Part shown: positions 51,200 to 60,246 of the stretch, piece after piece
How the letters are laid out: each line of letters starts with the position of its first letter
How positions within the stretch are numbered: the first letter of the stretch is position 1
NCBI RefSeq assembly: GCF_016862575.1
Contig: NZ_BONF01000012.1
Coordinates: forward strand, 62,001-126,000
Length of the DNA stretch: 64,000 nt
Origin: Catellatospora bangladeshensis
GTDB lineage: Bacteria; Actinomycetota; Actinomycetes; Mycobacteriales; Micromonosporaceae
Reading direction: 5' to 3'
The notes under the pieces: model-generated
Told to the model about the DNA's origin: nothing
What the model saw: the letters and a program-made list of their open reading frames with translations, nothing else
The model's database searches: none
Program-made: the position numbers and the translations under genes

Positions 51200-51945
51200 G
51201 ACAGCTCCGCCCCGGTGGCCGTGCGGCCGCCGACCACCTCGACGAACGCCTCTTCGAGGGTGCGCTGCCCGCGTACCTCGTCCAGGGTGCCGACGGTGCG
51301 GATGCGGCCCGCCGCCATGATCGCCACGTGGCTGCACAGCCGCTCCACCACCTCCAGCACGTGGCTGGAGAAGATGACCGTGCCGCCCCCGGCGACGTAG
51401 CGGGTGAGGATGTCGCGGATGGTCGCGCCGCTGACCGGGTCCACGGCCTCGAACGGCTCGTCGAGCACCAGCAGCCGCGGCGCGTGCAGCAGCGCGCAGG
51501 CCAGCGCGATCTTCTTCTTCATGCCGGCCGAGTAGTCGACGACCAGGGTGCGCCCGGCGTCGGTCAGCGCCAGCACGTCCAGCAGCTCGGTGACGCGGGC
51601 GTCGATGACCTCGGGCGCCATCCCGCGCAGCAGGCCCTGGTAGGTGAGCAGCTCGGTGCCGTCGAGCCGGTCGAAGAGGCGTACGCCGTCGGGCATCACG
51701 CCGATCAGCGACTTCGCGCGGACCGGGTCGTGCCACACGTCGTGGCCGAGCACCAGGGCCCGCCCGGCGTCCGGGCGCAGCAGCCCGACCGCCATGGACA
51801 GGGTGGTGGTCTTGCCGGCCCCGTTGGGCCCGAGCAGGCCGAAGAACGAGCCGGCCGGCACGGCCAGGTCGACGCCGTCCACGGCGACCTTGCCATCGAA
51901 GGTCTTGACGAGCCCCTGAAGGGCGAAGGCGCTGTCCACGGTCAC
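51190..51945 (-). CDS. ABC transporter ATP-binding protein
   Basis: This 251-residue ATPase has Walker A (GPNGAGKTTT), the Q-loop region (IGVMPDGVRLF), Walker B (LLVLDEPF) and the H-loop (FSSHVLE). The signature is YSAGMKKKIALA in place of LSGGQ, as in many exporters. It pairs with the overlapping permease. ATG at 51945 precedes a good start (MTVDSAFALQGLVKTFDGK). A terminator stem of the upstream gene is 26 bases before it, so it has its own promoter. The exported compound is unknown. Confidence 0.94.
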   Translation of the reverse strand: MTVDSAFALQGLVKTFDGKVAVDGVDLAVPAGSFFGLLGPNGAGKTTTLSMAVGLLRPDAGRALVLGHDVWHDPVRAKSLIGVMPDGVRLFDRLDGTELLTYQGLLRGMAPEVIDARVTELLDVLALTDAGRTLVVDYSAGMKKKIALACALLHAPRLLVLDEPFEAVDPVSGATIRDILTRYVAGGGTVIFSSHVLEVVERLCSHVAIMAAGRIRTVGTLDEVRGQRTLEEAFVEVVGGRTATGAELSWL

Positions 51946-51970
51946 GGTCCGACTCTAGACCGGCCGCGCC

Positions 51971-52008
51971 CGGCTCCCCCGCCCCGAACAGCGGGGGCGG
52001 GGGAGCCG
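51971..52008 (-). terminator. Terminator after the DUF4173 gene
   Basis: A perfect 15-bp stem (51971-51985 with 51994-52008) of G/C-rich arms and an 8-base loop. Confidence 0.88.
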
Positions 52009-52014
52009 TGGCGG

Positions 52015-53850
52015 TCAGCGCCGGTTGGCGTTCTCCCGCTCGGCCGCGATGCAGGAGCCCTGCGCCGGGCGCAGCTCGCTCTTGATCTCGGCGATCAGGT
52101 CCCGGGCGTGGTCGCGGCTGAGGTTCCAGGCGTACCACTGGTCCGGGTTGTCGCGCAGGTCGCGGACCATCCAGCTGAGCGCGCAGCTGCGGTACGGCTC
52201 GGGCAGCTTGACCAGCTCCGGGGCCGCGTCCGGGCCGAGCGCCCGCAGGTACCAGAAGTCGATCTTCTGGAACCGCTCGACGTTCTGCTCCGCGATGAAG
52301 TGCTCGGGGTTGGCCGCGCCGAGGAAGAGCAGCAGGCCGGCGAAGCCCGCCACCGCCGCCCGCGGGAACCAGCCCGCCCGCAGCTTCCACCCGGCCAGCG
52401 CGATCAGCACGAACACGCCGCCGAGGTAGAGCTCGACCGAGCCGAAGAACAGCCGCTCCCGGGTCCAGCCGTAGGTGTTCTGGTAGAGCCACATGCGCCA
52501 CACCGCCGAGCCGACGATGACCATGCTGAGCAGCACCAGCGCGCCGAGCAGCGAGCGCAGCAGCACCCGGTCCTGCACCGTCTCCTTGACCGCCCAGCGC
52601 GACACCAGGCCGATCACGACCAGCGTCAGCAGGGTCACCACGAGCAGCTGGCCGAAGCCCTGCACCGCGTACTCGGAGTAGGTCAGGCCGCTGGTCTTCT
52701 GGATGTACGCCTTGTCGCCGAAGAAGAAGCGCAGCTGCACCGCGACGAACGCGGCGAACAGCAGCACCAGGCCGCCCAGCGGCAGCGCCACCTCGATGCG
52801 GCCGATGCGCCGCGAGGACGGGCGCTCCAGCCCCGACAGGTCCGGCGGGGCCAGCACCGTGAAGATCGCGCCCGCCGTGATCAGGCCGCCGATAACCGTG
52901 TAGATCAGCAACCGCATGAACGTACGCATGTTGATCTCAGGCAGGATGTCGCCGAGCAGCGTGGCGAATGCGGCGTCGGCCGAGGCCAGCAGCGCGCCGA
53001 AGACGATCAGCAGGATCACCGTCACGACCAGCGACAGCACGATGCGGCCAGCGGTGCCGCCCTTCTCCCGGGACTTCTGCCAGGCGCTCGCGCCCCGGCC
53101 CAGCCACGGGATCGCCCGGAACGCGGCCAGCGGCAGCGCCAGCGCGCCGACGATCACGGCGCGCACCGAGTGGCCGCCGGCCACCGCCAGCGAGCCGCAG
53201 GCCACCGCGCCCAGCACGCAGAACACGTACAGCCAGCCCGCGTCGCGGAAGGTGCCGACCGCCAGCAGGGCCAGCGCGAGCACCGCCCAGCCGATCCGGA
53301 TCAGTCGCTCGCTGCGGGTGTCCGGCTTCGGGCCGAACCGGGCCGCGTGCCAGATCGCCCCGGCCATGACCAGGCCGACCAGCAGCCAGCCGACGGCGGG
53401 CCGGCTCAGCGGCAGCGCGATGGCCGTGGCCAGGCCGCCGATGAGCGCGGCGGTCCAGGCCGCCGGACCGCCCGCGTAGTCAGGCCCCTGCCAGCGGGTG
53501 GCGAGGAAGCCCGGCGGGGGCGGCGGCAGCGGGGCGAACCGGGCCGCTTCCGCCGGGTACGGCTGCGCGGGCAGCTTGGCCGGGGCGGGCGGCTCGGTCG
53601 CAGGGGCGACCGGCGCCGCGAACCCACCGGGCGCCTTCGCCGCGGCGGCAGCCGGGTCGCCGACCGCGTCCGGCGCTGCGGGCGCGTCGGCGGCAGGGGA
53701 CCCGGCGGTCACCGACTCCGCTGCCGGGGCCTCGGCGGGAGCCGCCGGTGCCGGGTCGGCGGAAGCCGGGGCAGCCGCCGGGACCTCGGCCGACGCGGGT
53801 GGCGACGGCTCAGGCGGGGGCGTGCCTTCCGGAGAGGTGTGGGACATCAT
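52015..53850 (-). CDS. DUF4173 multi-pass membrane protein
   Basis: This 611-residue protein has an Ala/Pro-rich cytoplasmic N-terminus of about 110 residues and about 12 membrane helices (WTAALIGGLATAIALPLS to LGGVFVLIALAGWKL), ending in a soluble tail with conserved YSEYAVQGFGQLLVVT and WYAWNLSRDHARDLI, typical of DUF4173. Its function is unknown. Its start lies inside the 3' end of the sensor kinase gene (overlap 41 bases), so it is translated with the two-component system and may be part of the response. ATG at 53850 (or 53847) has GTCGGAGG ahead. Confidence 0.87.
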   Translation of the reverse strand: MMSHTSPEGTPPPEPSPPASAEVPAAAPASADPAPAAPAEAPAAESVTAGSPAADAPAAPDAVGDPAAAAAKAPGGFAAPVAPATEPPAPAKLPAQPYPAEAARFAPLPPPPPGFLATRWQGPDYAGGPAAWTAALIGGLATAIALPLSRPAVGWLLVGLVMAGAIWHAARFGPKPDTRSERLIRIGWAVLALALLAVGTFRDAGWLYVFCVLGAVACGSLAVAGGHSVRAVIVGALALPLAAFRAIPWLGRGASAWQKSREKGGTAGRIVLSLVVTVILLIVFGALLASADAAFATLLGDILPEINMRTFMRLLIYTVIGGLITAGAIFTVLAPPDLSGLERPSSRRIGRIEVALPLGGLVLLFAAFVAVQLRFFFGDKAYIQKTSGLTYSEYAVQGFGQLLVVTLLTLVVIGLVSRWAVKETVQDRVLLRSLLGALVLLSMVIVGSAVWRMWLYQNTYGWTRERLFFGSVELYLGGVFVLIALAGWKLRAGWFPRAAVAGFAGLLLFLGAANPEHFIAEQNVERFQKIDFWYLRALGPDAAPELVKLPEPYRSCALSWMVRDLRDNPDQWYAWNLSRDHARDLIAEIKSELRPAQGSCIAAERENANRR

Positions 53851-54964
53851 TGCCTCCGACTTCTGCGGGCGACTGATGAGGGATCGGCTTCTGGGGGAGC
53901 GTGATGCGGATGCGGCAGCCGGTCCCGCCCGGGGGATCGACGATCGCGATGGTGCCGTGGTGCAGTTCCACCGCCCAGCGGGCGATGGCGAGTCCGAGGC
54001 CCGTGCCGCCGTCCTGCGACTGCGCGTTCTTGCCCCGGGTGAAACGCTCGAAGACCCGCTCCCGGAGGGCGGGCGCGATGCCCACCCCCTGATCGAGCAC
54101 CTCGAAGACGGTGTTGTGGCCCGACGGGCGGGCGCTCACGGTGACCAGGCCGCCGGGCGGGCTGTGCCGTGCCGCGTTCTCCAGCAGGTTCGCGAAGACC
54201 TGGTGCAGCCGGGCCGGGTCGGCGTGGATGGTGTGCGCGACGACGCCGTCCAGCCGGAACCGGGTCGCCGGGGCGTTCAGCCCGGCCTCGTCGACGACGG
54301 CGGCCAGGAACTCGGCCACCTGCACCGGCACCCGGTGCAGCGCCGCCGCGCCCGCGTCGACCTTCGACAGGTCGAGCAGCTCGGTGACCAGGCGGCCCAG
54401 CCGCTCTGTCTGCGCCAGCGCGGTGCGCAGCGTCGCCGGGTCGGGCGCGCTCACGCCGTCGACCATGTTCTCCAGCACCCCGTGCAGCGCGGTGATCGGC
54501 GTACGCAGCTCGTGCGACACGTTCGCGATCAGCTCGCGGCGCTGCTGGTCGCTGGCGGCGAGGTCGGCCGCCATCAGGTTGAACGCGCGGGCCAGCGTGC
54601 CCACCTCGTCGCGGCTGGTGGCGCGTACCCGGCGGCTGTAGTCACCGCGCGCCATGGCCCGCGCCGCCGCGGTCATCTGGCGCAGCGGCCGGGTCATGCC
54701 GTGCGCCAGCACCTGCAGCGTGATCAGGCCGACCAGCGCGGCGGAGATGGCCACCGGCCAGTTGACGAACCCGAGCCGGCCCCAGAAGACCAGCAGGCCG
54801 GTCGCGCCGGAGATGCCGAGCAGGATGGCCAGCTTCAGCTTGATCGAGCGGAACGGGTCCAGCGGGCGCGGCAGCCGGTCCAGCACGTTGTTCGAGAGCA
54901 CGATGAGCGGCCCCAGCACGCGGTACATGGGGATGCTCAGCCAGTCGAGGACGCGCTCGATCAC
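53810..54964 (-). CDS. Two-component sensor histidine kinase
   Basis: This 384-residue kinase has two membrane helices (KLAILLGISGATGLLVFWG and ISAALVGLITLQVLAHG), so its outer part is very short, a HAMP domain (MTRPLRQMTAAARAMARGDYS), the phospho-acceptor His in IANVSHELRTPITAL, and an ATPase domain with NLLENAARHS and GTGLGLAIARWAV. Its GTG start overlaps the response regulator stop (GTGA), and its end overlaps the DUF4173 gene. The near absence of an outer domain suggests that it senses membrane or internal signals, or works through the DUF4173 protein. Confidence 0.94.
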   Translation of the reverse strand: MIERVLDWLSIPMYRVLGPLIVLSNNVLDRLPRPLDPFRSIKLKLAILLGISGATGLLVFWGRLGFVNWPVAISAALVGLITLQVLAHGMTRPLRQMTAAARAMARGDYSRRVRATSRDEVGTLARAFNLMAADLAASDQQRRELIANVSHELRTPITALHGVLENMVDGVSAPDPATLRTALAQTERLGRLVTELLDLSKVDAGAAALHRVPVQVAEFLAAVVDEAGLNAPATRFRLDGVVAHTIHADPARLHQVFANLLENAARHSPPGGLVTVSARPSGHNTVFEVLDQGVGIAPALRERVFERFTRGKNAQSQDGGTGLGLAIARWAVELHHGTIAIVDPPGGTGCRIRITLPQKPIPHQSPAEVGGNDVPHLSGRHAPA

Positions 54965-55653
54965 GCCGGCTCGGCCTCCAGCGCGTAGCCGACGCCGTGC
55001 ACGGTGCGGATCAGGTCCGCACCCAGCTTGCGGCGCAGCGCCTTGATGTGCGAGTCGACGGTGCGGGTGCCGTAGCCCTCGGCCCAGCCCCAGATCTCGG
55101 CCAGCAGCCGCTCCCGCGGCAGCACCGACCGGTGCCGCTCGGCGAGGTACACCAGCAGGTCGTACTCGGTCGGGGTCAGGTGCGCCTCGGCGCCGTCGCG
55201 GCGCACCCGGCGCTCCGAGCGGATGATCTCCAGCGGGCCGAGCTTGATCGACGCCTCCGGCGAGGTGGTCCGCTCCGCCCGGCGCAGCAGCGCGTGCACC
55301 CGGGCGGCCAGCACCCGCAGCGAGAACGGCTTGGTGAGGTAGTCGTCGGCGCCCACCGCGAGCCCGACCAGCAGGTCGTTCTCGTCGTCGCGGGCGGTGA
55401 GCATGAGCACCGGCACCGGCCGTCCGGCCTGCCACTGCTGCCGGTGGATCTGGCGGCACACCTCCAGCCCGTCGAAGCCGGGCAGCATCAGGTCGAGCAC
55501 GACCAGGTCGGGCTTGAGGCGCTCGGCGGCGTCCACAGCGGCCGGCCCCGTCCCGGCGTGCGCGACGGCGAAGCCCTCGGCCCGCAGCCGGGCGATCACC
55601 GACCCGGCGATGGTGGGGTCGTCCTCCACCACCAGGACGCGACGTTCACTCAT
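54961..55653 (-). CDS. OmpR/PhoB-type response regulator
   Basis: This 230-residue regulator has a receiver domain with acidic pocket VVEDDP, phospho-acceptor Asp in LVVLDLMLPG (about 52), Thr in LMLTARDD and Lys in YLTKPFS. A winged-helix output domain (LTPTEYDLLVYLAERHRSVLPRE, TVDSHIKALRRKL) follows. It should bind direct repeats, but no clear site was found in its promoter region (55654-55817), which is shared with the Uma2 gene. It is the first gene of a minus-strand operon with the kinase and DUF4173 gene. ATG at 55653 is the start. Confidence 0.95.
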   Translation of the reverse strand: MSERRVLVVEDDPTIAGSVIARLRAEGFAVAHAGTGPAAVDAAERLKPDLVVLDLMLPGFDGLEVCRQIHRQQWQAGRPVPVLMLTARDDENDLLVGLAVGADDYLTKPFSLRVLAARVHALLRRAERTTSPEASIKLGPLEIIRSERRVRRDGAEAHLTPTEYDLLVYLAERHRSVLPRERLLAEIWGWAEGYGTRTVDSHIKALRRKLGADLIRTVHGVGYALEAEPA

Positions 55654-55817
55654 GACCTGGGACTGTAGCGGTCACCTGTGGTGACCATCAGTACCAGTTG
55701 TGAAGAACCTGTGCTGGGCCACGACGACCCGACTTATTCCCGACCTAGGGAAACTTCCTATCGGGGTACGGCTGAGGCAGGCTGGAAACGCCGGACGCGC
55801 ATCGCTAGGAAGGACGG

Positions 55818-56384
55818 GTGACCACCATGGCCCATCCACTGCTCCGGGCTGAGCCCCTGCGCGCCTGGCGGTTCGAGGACCTCCTCGACTCGCCCGACGA
55901 CGGCTACCGGTACGAGATCTTCGACGGGAGCCTCCTCGTGACCCCACCACCCCCGATGCCACACGCGAACCTGGTCTACCGGCTGCGCCGGGCCCTCGAA
56001 CGGCAGGCACCCGAGACTCTGGCCGTGTGCGAAGCGATCGGCGTGCTGCGCGAAGACGGCACCTCGTATTTCGTCCCCGACCTGGTCCTCTTCGACGCCA
56101 CCCTGTTGGGCACGACACTGCCCGCGCTGCCCCCGTCGGCGGCACAGCTGATCGTCGAGGTCGTCTCGCCCAGCAATCCCAGCAACGATCTGGTTCTCAA
56201 ACGTCACGGATACGCCCTGGTCGGTGTGGCCGAGTACTGGATCGTCGATGTACGCACGCAGGAGGTGCTGGTGCTGACCGACCCGTCGCCGACGGGATAC
56301 CTGACCGAGGAGAAGCACACAGGCTCGCTGCGCAACGACAGGCCGTTCTCCTACGAGATCGACCTGGCCGCGATCTTCGCCTGA
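55818..56384 (+). CDS. Uma2 family (DUF820) nuclease-fold protein
   Basis: This 188-residue protein has the restriction endonuclease-like fold of the Uma2 family: DDGYRYEIFDGSLLVTPPPPMPHA, VPDLVLFDATL and LIVEVVSPSNPSNDLVLKRHGY, where the Asp, Glu and Lys are the likely PD-(D/E)xK residues. Members are common in cyanobacteria and actinobacteria, and their role is unknown. GTG at 55818 follows AGGAAGGACGG; ATG at 55827 is an alternative. It is divergent from the response regulator gene. It ends at a shared terminator. Confidence 0.9.
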   Translation: MTTMAHPLLRAEPLRAWRFEDLLDSPDDGYRYEIFDGSLLVTPPPPMPHANLVYRLRRALERQAPETLAVCEAIGVLREDGTSYFVPDLVLFDATLLGTTLPALPPSAAQLIVEVVSPSNPSNDLVLKRHGYALVGVAEYWIVDVRTQEVLVLTDPSPTGYLTEEKHTGSLRNDRPFSYEIDLAAIFA

Positions 56385-56394
56385 CTCTGGAGAC

Positions 56395-56433
56395 GATCAG
56401 GGCTCCCCGCACGCCGAGCGGGGAGCCCTGATC
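56395..56433. terminator. Bidirectional terminator
   Basis: GATCAGGGCTCCCCGC (56395-56410) and GCGGGGAGCCCTGATC (56418-56433) form a perfect 16-bp stem with a 7-base loop between convergent genes. Confidence 0.94.
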
Positions 56434-56447
56434 GGTCTGGGGACGGG

Positions 56448-58400
56448 CTACCGGCCGAGACCCTGCGGCCGGGTCGGTGCCGTCATCGTGCCGGGCTTGC
56501 GGGGCACCGGGATCCGGTAGAGGGTCGGCTGCGAAGTGCAGCCCTGCACGCTCAACGCGACGTCGGTCTCGGCCCCGGCCCTGGTCTGCACGGCGCGCTG
56601 GTTCGTGGCGTCGAGCGGCAGCCGCAGCCAGCAGCCGCCGGTGCCGGTGTCCAGCCGCACCAGCACCGGGCCGCTGTTGAGCCCGAGGAGGTTGAACTGC
56701 CCGTCGGTCAGGGAACCCGCATTGATCAGGTCGCCGGTGTACGCGTCGTGCACGCTGACCGTTCCGCCCGTGGCGCCGGCGACGGTGCCGTACAGGAGTC
56801 CGCCGAGCGGCAGCGTGACGTCGTAATAGCTGATCTTGCCGGGCAGGATGCGCAACGGGGCGGCCAGCAGGCGGCTGGATGCGCCGCCGGACCAGGTGAC
56901 CGCGCTCTCCACCGGCTCCCGTTCGGCGATGCGCAGCGGCCAGGCGTACGGGCCGATCCGATTGATCCAGTAGGCGCCGTCGCTCCCGGCGCAGCCGAGA
57001 TGCTCCATCAGGACGGCCAGGTTCGGGCGCGGTGCGAAGGGCTGCACGCAGATCCGCGCGTCGGTCGGCGCCGCGGTCGTGGACACGTGGCCCATGACTG
57101 TGCCGCCGTGATCGAGCCTGATGTCGGGGGCGTCGATGAAGGCGCCCTCGGCGAGCTGGTACACCGCGGCTTTCGCCGCATCGCCGGTGCCGCCGGTCAC
57201 GCTGACCCACTGCATGGCCGGTTGGGGGTAGCCCAAGCTGGTCGGCTGATCGGGCAGCGCGAACAGCCGGACCCGGGAGGCGTCCAGCGGCGCGATCTCC
57301 AGGCGCCCGTCCGCGTCGGAGCAGAACGTGCCCGCCACCCGCGCGCCGCGGTCGGAGGAGGTGAGCACGACGCCGTCGGGCTCGGCAGGCACCGCAGCGA
57401 CGCAGGTGCGCGGGTGCAGGCCCGGGTCCGCCCGCATGGCCACCCGGGTACGCAGCGCGTACGCCCGCTTCAGGCGGATCTCCACGCGGGTGGTCCGGCC
57501 CGGTTCGATGACGACGGTGCGGGCCTCCGGTGACCAGTGGGTGCGCTGACGCGGGGTGAGGACGAGGTCGTACTCGCCGAAGGTGCCCGTCCAGGCTGCC
57601 GGGCTGCCGTCTGTTGCCGTGCACCTGGTGATCGTCGTGCCGCTGTTCAGCTGCCTGAGTGCGCCGCACAGCTGCGCCGGCGCGCCGGTCACGTCGTCGA
57701 CCGCGACGAGCTCGATCCCTCCCGGTGGCAGGAGCTGCTCGTCGACCGTGAGGTCACTGCCGTCCCCGACTTCGAACCACGTGCCTTCCTCGTAGGTCGT
57801 CTTGCCGGGCACGTACTGGAGAGGGAGGTTCTCACCGGTCACCGCGATCTTGAAGCGTCCCGGCGGGGCGTTCTCGATGGTGTACTGCCCGCCGTAGGAG
57901 AAGGCTCGCGCGTACCCGCCGGGGTGGAGTTCGGTCATCAGGGTGACGGCGCCCAGCGCCGGGTCGCCGTGCTCGTCGGTGATCCGGCCGTGGACCCGCG
58001 GCGCCTGGTGCAGCAGGTCGAAGCTCGCGGACCTGCGGTCGCCCGATCGCACGGCCTGGGGTCGCATGCTGTTCCACCCGGCCAGCTCGTTCCACCAGAA
58101 CTCGGGGTAACCCACGGCCGTCGCCTTCAGGGCGTACCAGGTGTCGCCGCTGCTGGTGCAGCAGGCGATCTCCATCCGGTAGTACCCCTCGGCGTCGGTG
58201 CAGGCGGAGCCGACGGGCTGGGCGGTGCCCCAGGGCAGCACGCTGACGCACGCACCGGCCAGCGGGGACCGGGTCGAGTAGTCCCGCACCAGGCCGCTGA
58301 ACGTGACAGTCGTTCCCGCGGCCTGGGCGGGCACGGCCACGAGGGGGATGAGCAGCGCGCACGCGAGCGCGAGAGCGCCGCGGCGGAAGAGGCGGGGCAT
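56448..58400 (-). CDS. Large secreted protein with carboxypeptidase-regulatory-like beta domains
   Basis: This 650-residue protein has a signal peptide (MPRLFRRGALALACALLIPL to AQA) and several beta-sandwich domains of the carboxypeptidase-regulatory/SpaA-like type: FSGLVRDYSTRSPLAGACVSVL, VHGRITDEHGDPALGAVTLMT and MGHVSTTAAPTDARICV. Several Cys pairs suggest disulfides. No enzyme motif or sorting tail is visible, so it is probably a surface or matrix protein. ATG at 58400 has GGAG 7 bases ahead; an earlier start would lengthen the N-terminus before the signal. It is a single gene between terminators. Confidence 0.8.
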   Translation of the reverse strand: MPRLFRRGALALACALLIPLVAVPAQAAGTTVTFSGLVRDYSTRSPLAGACVSVLPWGTAQPVGSACTDAEGYYRMEIACCTSSGDTWYALKATAVGYPEFWWNELAGWNSMRPQAVRSGDRRSASFDLLHQAPRVHGRITDEHGDPALGAVTLMTELHPGGYARAFSYGGQYTIENAPPGRFKIAVTGENLPLQYVPGKTTYEEGTWFEVGDGSDLTVDEQLLPPGGIELVAVDDVTGAPAQLCGALRQLNSGTTITRCTATDGSPAAWTGTFGEYDLVLTPRQRTHWSPEARTVVIEPGRTTRVEIRLKRAYALRTRVAMRADPGLHPRTCVAAVPAEPDGVVLTSSDRGARVAGTFCSDADGRLEIAPLDASRVRLFALPDQPTSLGYPQPAMQWVSVTGGTGDAAKAAVYQLAEGAFIDAPDIRLDHGGTVMGHVSTTAAPTDARICVQPFAPRPNLAVLMEHLGCAGSDGAYWINRIGPYAWPLRIAEREPVESAVTWSGGASSRLLAAPLRILPGKISYYDVTLPLGGLLYGTVAGATGGTVSVHDAYTGDLINAGSLTDGQFNLLGLNSGPVLVRLDTGTGGCWLRLPLDATNQRAVQTRAGAETDVALSVQGCTSQPTLYRIPVPRKPGTMTAPTRPQGLGR

Positions 58401-58470
58401 GTCCGCTCCGAGTTCAAGATCGGCGTTGGCCACCGGATCTTAAGTCAGCGGCATGCCCCGTCGGCTCCTC

Positions 58471-60036
58471 CTAGTAGGCACCCTTGCGGCGCAGCACGAC
58501 ACCGACGGTCCGCCAAAGAATGCTCAGGTCGTATGCGAGCGACCAGTTGTCGACGTAGTACAGGTCCAGCCGGACCGACTCGTCCCAGTTCAGGTCGGAG
58601 CGGCCGGAGACCTGCCACAGACCGGTCATGCCGGGCCGGACCAGCAGGCGGCGGCGTACGTCGCCCAGGTAGTCGCCGTCCTCGGCGGGCAGCGGACGCG
58701 GCCCGACCAGGGACATCTCGCCCTTGAGCACGTTGATCAGCTGGGGCAGCTCGTCGATCGAGCTGGCGCGCAGGAACCGGCCGACCGGCGTGACCCGCGG
58801 ATCGTCACGGATCTTGAAGAGCATGCCGTCGGTCTCGTTCTGCGCCTCCAGCTTGCTCTTGCGCTCCTCCGCGTCGGTGTACATGGTGCGGAACTTCCAC
58901 ACCTTGAACAGCTGACCCTCGTGGCCGACGCGCAGCTGGCGGAAGAACGCCGGGCCCCGGTCGGTCAGCGAGATGGCGAGCGAGATCAGCAGGAACAGCG
59001 GCGCGAGCAGGATCAGGCCGATGGCGGCCGCGACCCGGTCCAGCGTGTTCTTGGCCAGCCAGGCGACGCCGGAGAGCTTCGGCTCCTCGACGTGCAGCAG
59101 CGGCAGGCCCTCGATCGGGCGGATGTGCACGCGGGGCCCGGCGATGTCGGTGAGCTGCGGCGCGACCACCAGGTCGATGCCCGTGCCCTCCAGCTGCCAG
59201 GCCAGGCGGCGCAGCTCGTCGGGTTCCGCGCCGGCCGAGCCGCACACCGCGATGGTGTCGGCGCGCAGCTCGCGCACCAGGTCGACGAGGTCGCGGCCGT
59301 AGTACACCGGCACCGGCGCCTGGGAGCGCCGGGAGGCGGGCACGTGCTCGGACAGGTGGATCGCGACGGGGACCAGACCGGCCTTCGGGTTGCGGGCGAC
59401 GACCTTGTACACGAACAGCGTCTCCGGCAGCGAGCCGATGAGCAGCATCCGGTACGTCGCCATGCGCCCGCGGCGGCGCACCACGTAGAGCACGCGCCGG
59501 GCGAGCAGCCGCGCCGCGATGATGTACGTCATCGCCGCCAGGATCACGAAGGCGACCGTGCCGCGGGACAGGCCCTCGCCACCGGCCTTCTGGAAACCGA
59601 AGGCGATGAACGAGACCGTCGCGGCGACCGCGATGGTGGCCCGGAAGACCCGCTTGAACTCGTCGGTGCCCAGGCCGATGACGCGCCGGTCGTAGGCGCC
59701 GTTGCCCCACAGCAGCAGCAGCCACAGCAGCGGCATGAAGGCGTACGCGGCGACCTGGAACTCGACGATCCCCTCGAAACCCGAGGTGACCCGGTTGATC
59801 TCCAGCTGGGAGATCACGGTCCAGCTCGCCGCCATCACGCACAGCAGGTCCGAGATGATCAGGCAGAGCAGGTACGGCCGGTGCCAGCGGGCCCGGCGCG
59901 CGGTGGGGCGGGCGAACGCGTTGCGTGCCACGCCGTTGGTCTTCGGCACGGGGGGCAGCTCGTATCGATCGGCTACGTAGTCCGGGACATTCGACCGCTT
60001 GGGCACGGTGGTCGGGTGCTTCAGGCTCGTCGTCAC
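58471..60036 (-). CDS. Polyprenyl-phosphate sugar phosphotransferase (exopolysaccharide initiation)
   Basis: This protein (521 residues from GTG at 60036) starts exopolysaccharide chains by adding sugar-1-phosphate to undecaprenyl phosphate. It has about four N-terminal membrane helices, a Rossmann-like middle part (MATYRMLLIGSLPETLFVYKVVAR) and the C-terminal sugar transferase domain with KVWKFRTMYTDAEERKSKLEAQ, SSIDELPQLINVLKGEMSLVG and RPGMTGLWQVSGRSDL, all intact. An earlier GTG at 60135 would add 33 residues and lacks a ribosome site; GGGAGG lies 11 bases before the one chosen. Other exopolysaccharide genes are not in the window, but a GT4 gene is nearby. Confidence 0.9.
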   Translation of the reverse strand: MTTSLKHPTTVPKRSNVPDYVADRYELPPVPKTNGVARNAFARPTARRARWHRPYLLCLIISDLLCVMAASWTVISQLEINRVTSGFEGIVEFQVAAYAFMPLLWLLLLWGNGAYDRRVIGLGTDEFKRVFRATIAVAATVSFIAFGFQKAGGEGLSRGTVAFVILAAMTYIIAARLLARRVLYVVRRRGRMATYRMLLIGSLPETLFVYKVVARNPKAGLVPVAIHLSEHVPASRRSQAPVPVYYGRDLVDLVRELRADTIAVCGSAGAEPDELRRLAWQLEGTGIDLVVAPQLTDIAGPRVHIRPIEGLPLLHVEEPKLSGVAWLAKNTLDRVAAAIGLILLAPLFLLISLAISLTDRGPAFFRQLRVGHEGQLFKVWKFRTMYTDAEERKSKLEAQNETDGMLFKIRDDPRVTPVGRFLRASSIDELPQLINVLKGEMSLVGPRPLPAEDGDYLGDVRRRLLVRPGMTGLWQVSGRSDLNWDESVRLDLYYVDNWSLAYDLSILWRTVGVVLRRKGAY

Positions 60037-60246
60037 CTCACCTGGGTCCTCCCGTGCGTCACGTTCCTGCCCGGTGGTGCCGGTCAGTGCTGCAGCCCTG
60101 CGATCGGAACGTGCGGCAGGACGGGTGTCGCCCACGACGTTCAGTCTCGCATGGTTTGTCCGAGGTCGGCGGGAGACACCGTTTGCGACCGTGTCATCCG
60201 AAGACCCCAGGACCGGGACACTATACGAACTGGGCCGTGGGCGACA

